From NCBI GenBank assembly GCA_947364235.1, contig CANARY010000004.1, forward strand, positions 62,001 through 126,000: DNA of 64,000 bases. Reading direction: 5' to 3'. Positions 31,744 to 38,333 of the stretch are shown here, piece by piece (positions within the stretch are counted from its first letter, which is position 1; each line of letters starts with the position of its first letter). The DNA comes from an uncultured Candidatus Melainabacteria bacterium. Its GTDB lineage: Bacteria > Cyanobacteriota > Vampirovibrionia > Gastranaerophilales > Gastranaerophilaceae. The notes under the pieces are model-generated. The model had not been told where the DNA came from, made no database searches, and saw only the letters and a program-made list of their open reading frames with translations. The position numbers and the translations under genes are program-made.

Positions 31744-33888
31744 ATGTCAAATTATGTTCCAAAAAATAGAAAGAAAAATTCAAAGCGCAGAAATATAGAA
31801 AACCCTGTTTTGCGGTTGTTCGCAGCTCTGGTTGTATTTGCGGTAGGTGTAGGTCTAGCCGGCATGATAGCTCTTAAGCTTTATTTAATGTCGCTTCCTC
31901 CTATTAAGAATTTAAATACTTTGAAGCCAAATATAGTTACAACATTTTGTGCTAATGATGGTGAAATAATTAAAACTTTTGCAGCTTACACTTATTCAAA
32001 CGTTGAGCTGAAAGAAGTTCCGGATACGCTTGTTAAAGCATTGATTGCAACCGAAGATAAGAATTTTTACTCTCATCCTGGCTATGATTTGGTTGGATTA
32101 GGCCGTTCAATGGTTGCTAACGTTCTTGCAGGGCACGTGGTTCAAGGCGCAAGTACTATTACTCAGCAGCTTTCAAGAATACTTTTCTTGTCCAACGAAA
32201 AGACTTTTACCAGAAAAATTAAAGAGCTTCAGGTTGCTGCACAAATAGAAAAAACTATTTCAAAAGATAAAATACTTGAAATGTATTTAAATAATGTTTA
32301 TTTGGGCTCAGGAGCATACGGAGTCAAAGGAGCAGCAAGGATTTATTTCAATAAAAATCTTAACCAGCTGACTTTGCCGGAAATGGCTTTGATAGCGGGC
32401 CTACCTCAAGCTCCTTCTGTTTATTCTCCATATAATAATAAGAAACTGGCAGAGAAACGCAGAAATCAAGTGCTTTTGAGAATGTATAAGATGAAATACA
32501 TTGACAAAAACACTTATGAAACAGCTAAGAAAGCACCGATAAATCTTTCTACTATGCCGATGATGTATGCAACAAATAAAGCTCCATACTTCTGCGATTA
32601 CGTTATGAAGGAAATGTATAAACTTGGATTTACTGAAGACGAAATTGTAAACGGCGGTTATAAAGTTATTACAACACTAGATTATAAAGCTCAGGCAAAA
32701 GCAAATGAGGCTATTTTGAAAAACCTTAAAGCTTGGGGGTTTACTCGTGATAAAAACCAGGCAGCAGTGTTTTCATTTAGTCCTATTGACGGTAGAATCC
32801 TTGTTTATGCAGGCGGAAAAGATTATACAAAGAGTCAGTATGACAGGGTGTCTCAATCAGCAAGACCATCAGGTTCTGCATTTAAGCCGTTTATTTATAC
32901 TGCAGCTATCGAAAAAGGATATTCTCCTAATGATATGATAGATGACCTGCCATTTAAAGCAGGAGACTGGACTCCAAGAAATTATGGTAATAAATACAGA
33001 GGTCCAATTCCTTTGTACACAGCTTTAATGGTATCATCTAACGTTTGTACTGCAAGGCTTATGGATGCAATTGGTGTCAGACCTGTGATACAGCTTGCAA
33101 GAGTAATGGGAATTACTACTCCGATTCCTTACGATTATACTATTTCTCTCGGTTCAAACAGTGTAAAACTTTTTGAAATGACAAGAGCATACGGTGTATT
33201 TGCAAACGGCGGATTTAAGGTTGAGCCTTTTGCTATTGAACGAATCGAATCTTCACGCGGAACGATTTTGTATGAAGCGAAAAAAGCGCGTTCTAACAAA
33301 GTTTTGAATATAAATACTGCAGCAACAATGACTGCAATTATGAAAACTGTTATTACAAATGGAACAGGACGAGCTGCAAATATTGGAAAACCTGCTGCTG
33401 GTAAAACAGGAACTACTGATGACAGCAAAGATGCTTATTTTATAGGGTTTACGCCTGATGTAGTAACAGGAGTCTGGGTTGGTAATGATGATAACTCTCA
33501 AATGGGAGGCATAACTGGCGGTACGATTCCTGCATTAATCTGGAAAGATGTTATGCTTGTTGCAACAGCTCCGTACGGAAACTCAGATTTTGAATACCCG
33601 GAAGTTGTTTTAAATCCGTTTAAAGCTTCAAGCGTTTCGATAATTCCTCAAGGCGAAGCTAAAAAAGATACAGAAGAAGAAGAAAAGAAAGAACAAGACT
33701 CTGTTTCAGAAGAACAAGATGCGGAAGTTAAGACTCCTGCTCAAATGCCTGTCGTTAAGCCGACAGAAGTTTTAACGCCGATGAAGAAAAAAGATGTTCC
33801 GAAGGTAGAAGTTAAGTCTGAAAGAACAGAGCTTCCTCAGCCGCAATTGGCACCGATACCGGTAACGACGGCGCCTGTTGGAAGATAA
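31744..33888 (+). CDS. penicillin-binding protein 1A (bifunctional)
   Basis: 714 residues from the ATG at 31744 (AAAGGA before it). Short basic cytoplasmic tail, one membrane helix (about 25-50), a GT51 transglycosylase domain (ATEDKNFYSHPGYD with the catalytic Glu, then GASTITQQLSRILFLS and KILEMYLNNVYLG), and a transpeptidase domain with SGSAFK (catalytic Ser), SSN and KTGT. The last 90 residues are a Pro/Glu/Lys-rich tail. It polymerises and cross-links peptidoglycan at the outer face of the inner membrane. Confidence 0.93.
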   Translation: MSNYVPKNRKKNSKRRNIENPVLRLFAALVVFAVGVGLAGMIALKLYLMSLPPIKNLNTLKPNIVTTFCANDGEIIKTFAAYTYSNVELKEVPDTLVKALIATEDKNFYSHPGYDLVGLGRSMVANVLAGHVVQGASTITQQLSRILFLSNEKTFTRKIKELQVAAQIEKTISKDKILEMYLNNVYLGSGAYGVKGAARIYFNKNLNQLTLPEMALIAGLPQAPSVYSPYNNKKLAEKRRNQVLLRMYKMKYIDKNTYETAKKAPINLSTMPMMYATNKAPYFCDYVMKEMYKLGFTEDEIVNGGYKVITTLDYKAQAKANEAILKNLKAWGFTRDKNQAAVFSFSPIDGRILVYAGGKDYTKSQYDRVSQSARPSGSAFKPFIYTAAIEKGYSPNDMIDDLPFKAGDWTPRNYGNKYRGPIPLYTALMVSSNVCTARLMDAIGVRPVIQLARVMGITTPIPYDYTISLGSNSVKLFEMTRAYGVFANGGFKVEPFAIERIESSRGTILYEAKKARSNKVLNINTAATMTAIMKTVITNGTGRAANIGKPAAGKTGTTDDSKDAYFIGFTPDVVTGVWVGNDDNSQMGGITGGTIPALIWKDVMLVATAPYGNSDFEYPEVVLNPFKASSVSIIPQGEAKKDTEEEEKKEQDSVSEEQDAEVKTPAQMPVVKPTEVLTPMKKKDVPKVEVKSERTELPQPQLAPIPVTTAPVGR

Positions 33889-33900
33889 ATGCATGGCAAA

Positions 33901-34050
33901 TAGTAATAATTATGCGGGTTGAAGCCCGCGAAAATGGTGAAAAAAGAGGCGCACATTGAGCCGTTAGCTTGTTCAAAAGGGCTTCCGGTGGGCGCAAAAC
34001 AAATTAGTAATATTGCGGGATGAAGCCCGACAAAATGGTGGAAAAAAATG
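33901..34050 (+). repeat. 45-bp near-direct repeat with hairpin, upstream of the AICARFT-like gene
   Basis: Copy 1 (33901-33945) and copy 2 (34004-34048) both read TAGTAAT..., GCGGG(T/A)TGAAGCCCG, AAAATGGTG, A-run. Each contains a GCGGG/CCCGC-type hairpin and the ATGGTG that precedes the real start. Copy 1 opens a 29-codon frame (33934-34023) without a ribosome site that ends in copy 2. It may be a duplicated gene start. Confidence 0.7.
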
Positions 34051-34935
34051 AAATTAGAAGAATTCGAAATAATAACAGGTGAAAATGCTCATCAGGCAGC
34101 AAGCATTGAAAGAAATGAAAAGACACTTGATTATGAATCAAGCAGAAAGCTCTCATACCTTGAGATTTTAACGATTGTAAAAGGTTTAGATGTAGTAAGT
34201 GAGTTTTTTGATGTTAATGCTGTTGTAACAACTACTTCTTCAGGAATTTGTGCAGCGGCTCTTGGAAAATCATTGGATGAAGCAATGCTGCAAGTTATGG
34301 ATAGTAATCCGGTAGATTTTATGAGCGCAGTAATTACTGTTTCAGCTGAAGTCGACAGCGATGCTGCAAGAATGCTGAAACCTGCAAACATAATTGCTGC
34401 TCCGGCGTTTACAAAAAATGCAATAGAATTTCTTGAAAGACATGAAATCGCTTATGTGACAATTAATACGCCATTAAAAGATTATAAAAAATACTTATCA
34501 AACGAAGTTAGAATTACGCCGCTTGGTACTTTAACAGAAACTGCAAATTTGAGCGAGCTAAATAAAGATTCTTTTAAAATTGTCTCAAAAACTAAACCAA
34601 CTGTGGAACAGATTGAAGATGCAGTGTTTGCTTGGAAAGTTGCAAAACACGCTTCATCACGGGCAATAGTTGTTGCAAAAGATTTAAAAACATCAGCAAT
34701 TTCTCAAGGCTTGCAGTCTGCTTCTGTTGAGTTTGCTCTTGATTATTCCTGCGATATGTCAAAAGAAGCTGTTATTGCTTTTGATATGCCTATAACAGTC
34801 CATGATATAAATGTAGCAGCTCAAGGCAGAATAAGCCTTGTGATTCTGCCTTATGCCGGCAAAGATATTATTGAGCTTGCTGATAAATTCAACATGTCTT
34901 TAATTGTGACTGGAGTTACAAACATACTCTGTTAA
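34048..34935 (+). CDS. AICARFT-domain (PurH C-terminal-like) protein, probably not catalytic
   Basis: 295 residues. It follows the AICAR transformylase domain of PurH over its length: KLSYLEILTIVKGLDVVSEF (PurH ELSYNNLLDADAAW-type), NPVDFMSAVI (DP-SAFGG-type), and FAWKVAKHASSRAIVVAKD with TSAISQGLQSA. The IMP cyclohydrolase domain is missing. The catalytic Lys-His pair of the family (VKHxNPCG) is replaced by VTTTSSG, so it is probably inactive or has another job, such as binding a folate or nucleotide ligand. A GGTGGAAAAAA ribosome site precedes the ATG. Confidence 0.65.
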   Translation: MKLEEFEIITGENAHQAASIERNEKTLDYESSRKLSYLEILTIVKGLDVVSEFFDVNAVVTTTSSGICAAALGKSLDEAMLQVMDSNPVDFMSAVITVSAEVDSDAARMLKPANIIAAPAFTKNAIEFLERHEIAYVTINTPLKDYKKYLSNEVRITPLGTLTETANLSELNKDSFKIVSKTKPTVEQIEDAVFAWKVAKHASSRAIVVAKDLKTSAISQGLQSASVEFALDYSCDMSKEAVIAFDMPITVHDINVAAQGRISLVILPYAGKDIIELADKFNMSLIVTGVTNILC

Positions 34936-34964
34936 ATCTTTTTTAATATATTTACAAAAACGCC

Positions 34965-34993
34965 TTGACAATACAAAAAATTTTTTGTATTAT
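34965..34993 (+). promoter_or_regulatory. strong leaderless promoter with palindrome in the spacer
   Basis: TTGACA (34965-34970), 17-nt spacer, TATTAT (34988-34993), then 6 nt to the ATG at 35000. The spacer sits in a perfect palindrome, ATACAAAAAA/TTTTTTGTAT (34971-34990), that could be an operator. Confidence 0.65.
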
Positions 34994-34999
34994 TTAGTT

Positions 35000-35194
35000 A
35001 TGGAAAAGATTTTAGAAAAAGTTACTTCAATAGAAGAGAAAATTATGTTGAGTATTGATTTGCTGGAAATTGCCAAGAAATATTGCGAGAGCAATTTTGA
35101 CAAAGGAAATGAAATTGTATCAGTAGGTTCATTGCTGGGTGTTGTTTTGAAAGAGCAGCGTGAAATCGTTGACAATGTTGACAACATTATATAA
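35000..35194 (+). CDS. 64-residue helical protein, leaderless mRNA
   Basis: MEKILEKVTSIEEKIMLSID at the start, then a helix (LLEIAKKYCESNFDKGNEI) and SLLGVVLKEQREIVDNVD. No family recognised. It is like the 73-residue protein at 41193-41414 in size and helix layout, though identity is low. The promoter places the transcription start at the ATG and there is no ribosome site. It converges on an ADP-ribosyltransferase-like gene with an 8-nt overlap. Confidence 0.6.
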   Translation: MEKILEKVTSIEEKIMLSIDLLEIAKKYCESNFDKGNEIVSVGSLLGVVLKEQREIVDNVDNII

Positions 35195-35822
35195 AAATTT
35201 CTACGGTTTTGCTTTCTGGAGTTCCTTCAAAAGCGCGTGTCAAAATTTCTTTTTCGATGTTATGCTGATTATTTTTCAAGCTTGGAACATTAACGGTGTT
35301 TCCAATGCGTTCGGTGATATTAATTGGAATAATTGACTGATAAATATATTCAATTGCTTCTTTGCGGTTATTATATTTGCGTGATTCTGATGCCGGAGTA
35401 AATCCTTCAAGGTGCGGGTTTGTGCGGCGGTAAGGGTTATCAGAGTACTTGAATTTAAAGAATTCATGCTGGCTTCTGATTTTTAGTTTGTCAAAATCGA
35501 GGCTGGCAGTTGGAATTTTTAGAATAACAAGATTATTTTTTTCTTCAAAAAAGCTGTGAATCCACCTTACTGCAATTCTCAGTAGGCTTTTTTGCAGAGT
35601 TTCGTTATTCTTACCCCAGTCATCATGTTCTTTCCAGAATTTTATAAAATTGGAAAGTTCAATCAGGTGTACTCCTTGTTTTTTGACATAAGGGTCAAAT
35701 TCGGATGTACGTATAAATCCATCTTGCAGCATTGAGTTGTATGCGTGTTCATTTGTAAGGTGATAAATATATCTAGGAATTTTTTTGTGTTCAAAATTTT
35801 GATTGTTGAATGTGATTTTCAT
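35187..35822 (-). CDS. ADP-ribosyltransferase-like protein of unknown function
   Basis: 211 residues. N-terminus MKITFNNQNFEHKK (lineage-type). Then RYIYHLTNEHAYNSMLQDGFIRTSE and GVHLIELSNFIKF, which match the start of DarT/RES/RNA 2'-phosphotransferase-type ART folds (YHxT, NxxxILxxGxIxxS). Near the C-terminus AIEYIYQSIIPINITERI resembles the strand with the catalytic Glu. These are pattern matches only. It could be a nucleic-acid or protein ADP-ribosylating enzyme. Confidence 0.45.
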   Translation of the reverse strand: MKITFNNQNFEHKKIPRYIYHLTNEHAYNSMLQDGFIRTSEFDPYVKKQGVHLIELSNFIKFWKEHDDWGKNNETLQKSLLRIAVRWIHSFFEEKNNLVILKIPTASLDFDKLKIRSQHEFFKFKYSDNPYRRTNPHLEGFTPASESRKYNNRKEAIEYIYQSIIPINITERIGNTVNVPSLKNNQHNIEKEILTRAFEGTPESKTVEIFI

Positions 35823-35863
35823 ATTTAAAGAAAAAACTTCTAAAAATAAAACTTGCCATTAAA

Positions 35864-35887
35864 AAAGCTCCGAATATTCGGAGCTTT
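35864..35887. terminator. terminator downstream of rpsG
   Basis: Perfect 24-bp palindrome AAAGCTCCGAAT/ATTCGGAGCTTT flanked by A and T runs; ends the rpsL-rpsG unit. Confidence 0.88.
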
Positions 35888-35906
35888 TAAGATATAAAAT
35901 TTAAAA

Positions 35907-36377
35907 TTAATATCTATAGTGAGCAAACGCTTTGTTAGCTTCTGCCATTCTGTGGGTATCTTCACGTTTTTTGCAAGCTGCGCCGTTGCCGTTAGAAGCA
36001 TCGATTAATTCGTTAGTAAGTTTTTCTACGAATGATTTTCCGCCTCTGTTTTTAGCTGCTGCAATAATCCAAGAAGAAGCAAGAGCAAAACCTCTGTCAG
36101 GTTTAACATCGATAGGCACTTGATAAGTAGAACCACCGATACGTCTAGCTTTAACTTCCAATAATGGAGTTGCGTTTGTAAGAGCTTTTTGGAAAATTTC
36201 CAAGCCCTTTTCGCCTGTTCTTTCTTCAATCTTAGTGATTGTTAAGTAGAATATTTTTTCAGCAAGTGATTTTTTACCGCGTCTCATAACTCTGTTGATG
36301 AATTTAGAAACGTCAACGCTGTTATAAATAGGGTCAGCTGAAGGTATTCTTCTTTCTGGTTTAGATCTTCTAGACAT
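35907..36377 (-). CDS. rpsG: 30S ribosomal protein S7
   Basis: 156 residues, normal length. SRRSKPERRIPSADPIYNSV start, VMRRGKKSLAEKIFY, then ALTNATPLLEVKARRIGGST and the C-terminal HRMAEANKAFAHYRY. Binds the 3' domain of 16S rRNA and nucleates the head. Its ATG overlaps the rpsL stop by 1 nt. fusA and tuf do not follow; a terminator does. Confidence 0.97.
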   Translation of the reverse strand: MSRRSKPERRIPSADPIYNSVDVSKFINRVMRRGKKSLAEKIFYLTITKIEERTGEKGLEIFQKALTNATPLLEVKARRIGGSTYQVPIDVKPDRGFALASSWIIAAAKNRGGKSFVEKLTNELIDASNGNGAACKKREDTHRMAEANKAFAHYRY

Positions 36378-36760
36378 TATTTCTTACCTCCTTTAGCTCT
36401 TTTAGCGCCATATTTAGAACGGCTTTGTGTTCTGTTAGCAACACCTGCTGTATCTAAAGTACCGCGTACGATGTGATATCTAACACCTGGAAGGTCTTTA
36501 ACCCTGCCGCCTCTGATAAGAACAACGCTGTGTTCTTGGAGGTTGTGTCCGATACCTGGGATATAAGAAGTAACTTCAAATCCGTTAGTAAGTCTAACTC
36601 TGGCAACTTTTCTCAAAGCTGAGTTTGGTTTTTTAGGGGTTGTAGTGTAAACCCTTGTACAAACGCCGCGTCTTTGAGGACATTCCATAAGAGCCGGCGA
36701 TTTGGTTTTGTCTTTTAGCTTTTTACGTTCTGAACGCACAAGCTGGTTCATTGTAGGCAT
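36377..36760 (-). CDS. rpsL: 30S ribosomal protein S12
   Basis: 127 residues. [13 protein letters not shown] start, [14 protein letters not shown] with the Lys at the streptomycin-sensitive position, and [17 protein letters not shown], whose Asp is the RimO target. The RimO gene is at 12.4 kb. AGGAG precedes the ATG. Decodes at the A site of the small subunit. Confidence 0.97.
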   Translation of the reverse strand: MPTMNQLVRSERKKLKDKTKSPALMECPQRRGVCTRVYTTTPKKPNSALRKVARVRLTNGFEVTSYIPGIGHNLQEHSVVLIRGGRVKDLPGVRYHIVRGTLDTAGVANRTQSRSKYGAKRAKGGKK

Positions 36761-36917
36761 AATTTTCTCCTTTTACCTTTTTTAACTATTTCAGGGGCAA
36801 TTACCCCTTTTGACTAATCGTCTTGCGACGGGTACGTCAACCCTCTAGCCGTCAAATCCGGCAAGAAAATTTCAACTAGAGTAACTTAATCGTAGGACGA
36901 ACATGATATTGTGTCAA
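36761..36917 (-). promoter_or_regulatory. rpsL promoter and structured leader
   Basis: Minus strand TTGACA (36917-36912), 17-nt spacer, TACGAT (36894-36889). The ~120-nt leader has a GGGG-TAATTG-CCCC hairpin (about 36792-36812) and possible pairing of GACG with CGTC. It may be a site of ribosomal-protein feedback; no match to a known class was made. Confidence 0.5.
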
Positions 36918-36992
36918 TGTTTGCGCGTTTTTTGTAAATATTTATGACGCGGTATATGTTTGTAGTACAATATTTATTGAAGGGAAAAGATT

Positions 36993-38333
36993 TTGAAACA
37001 ATCACGTTTAACAATAGCAATATTTGCAGCATTATTTCTAGGCGTTCTGGCGGGATGGGCGTTTCCGGCTTTTGCTGTAAAAACTCATGTTCTTGCAGAA
37101 ATCTTTTTGAGAATGGTTAAAATGATTATCGCTCCTTTGCTGTTTGCAACTCTGGTTGTCGGGATTGCAGGGCATGGTGATGTTAAGAGCCTCGGAAGGT
37201 TGGGTATAAAAACTATTGCTTATTTTGAAGTTGTTACGACTTTAGCTTTGTTTATAGGCTTAGGGTTTGCAAACTTATTCAAACCCGGCGAAGGTATGTC
37301 AAATATTGCGTCTGATAATACTGGTTTAACAAGAATTGTTGAAATGGCGTCAAGTACACATCATAATTCGTTTGGAGATTTGCTTTTGAGTCTTTGTCCG
37401 ACTAGTATTTTCCAAGCGATGGCAGACGGTAATCTTTTGCAAATCGTTGTTTTTTGTATTTTCTTTGCGCTTGCAATTTGTGCTGTAGGAAAAAAAGCAC
37501 AGCCTGTTGTTGATATTTTAAACTCAGTAGCGTCTATAATGTTTAAATTTACAGAATATGTAATGTTTTTTGCTCCGATTGGTATATTTGGAGCAATCGC
37601 TTACACAGTCGGCTCAAACGGGATTGCAATTTTATTTAATTACGGAAAAATAATCTTATCTTTGTATACAGCGCTTGCTGTTTTTGTTGCTTTGGTACTG
37701 GTAATTGCCTGCAAAATTGTGGGTATATCTGTAAGAGGTTTGATTAAAGCTATTCAAGAACCTGCGCTTTTGACTTTTACAACAGCAAGTTCTGAAGCGG
37801 CGCTTCCAAAAGCAATGTCGATTATGGAAAAATTTGGAGTACCTAAATCAATCGTAAGTTTTGTAATGCCGACAGGTTATACTTTTAATCTTGATGGTTC
37901 AACTCTTTATCTTGCTATGGCTGTTTTATTCTCTACTCAGCTTGTGGGAATAAATTTGACAATCGAACAGCAGCTTGTAATTATGTTTGCTTTAATGTTA
38001 ACTTCAAAAGGGGTTGCAGGTGTTCCAAGGGCTTCTTTAATTGTTTTAGCCGGAACTTTAACAAGTTTTAATATCCCGATTGTAGGGGTGGCTGTGCTTT
38101 TAGGAATTGACCAAATTCTTGATATGGGAAGAACAGCTGTTAACTTAATCGGGAATTGTGTTGCTACAGTTGTGATTGCAAGGTGGGAAAACGCTTTTGA
38201 TTACGGTAAAATGAATGATTTTATAAAAATGAAGAGCTTAAAAACTAATACGCTTACAAAAATTAATAAAGATGTCAGTTTTAATAATGATTTTAATAAA
38301 AATATAACAGACGAGGTGACAAATGGAATATAA
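36993..38333 (+). CDS. dicarboxylate/amino acid:cation symporter (GltP/DctA family)
   Basis: 446 residues, starting with TTG at 36993, 8 nt after GAAGGG; no nearer ATG fits. Eight membrane helices with re-entrant hairpins. Family motifs: RMVKMIIAPLLFATLVVGIA, TFTTASSEAALPKAM (serine-rich hairpin), MPTGYTFNLDGSTLYLAMA, and the Asp/Asn cation site in NLIGNCVATVVIA. Takes up glutamate, aspartate or C4-dicarboxylates with Na+ or H+. It overlaps ileS by 11 nt. Confidence 0.9.
   Translation: MKQSRLTIAIFAALFLGVLAGWAFPAFAVKTHVLAEIFLRMVKMIIAPLLFATLVVGIAGHGDVKSLGRLGIKTIAYFEVVTTLALFIGLGFANLFKPGEGMSNIASDNTGLTRIVEMASSTHHNSFGDLLLSLCPTSIFQAMADGNLLQIVVFCIFFALAICAVGKKAQPVVDILNSVASIMFKFTEYVMFFAPIGIFGAIAYTVGSNGIAILFNYGKIILSLYTALAVFVALVLVIACKIVGISVRGLIKAIQEPALLTFTTASSEAALPKAMSIMEKFGVPKSIVSFVMPTGYTFNLDGSTLYLAMAVLFSTQLVGINLTIEQQLVIMFALMLTSKGVAGVPRASLIVLAGTLTSFNIPIVGVAVLLGIDQILDMGRTAVNLIGNCVATVVIARWENAFDYGKMNDFIKMKSLKTNTLTKINKDVSFNNDFNKNITDEVTNGI

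Noticed and set aside
34990..35187. 65-codon minus-strand frame opposite the 64-residue gene
   Set aside because: Serine-rich shadow frame; the plus-strand gene has a near-consensus promoter.
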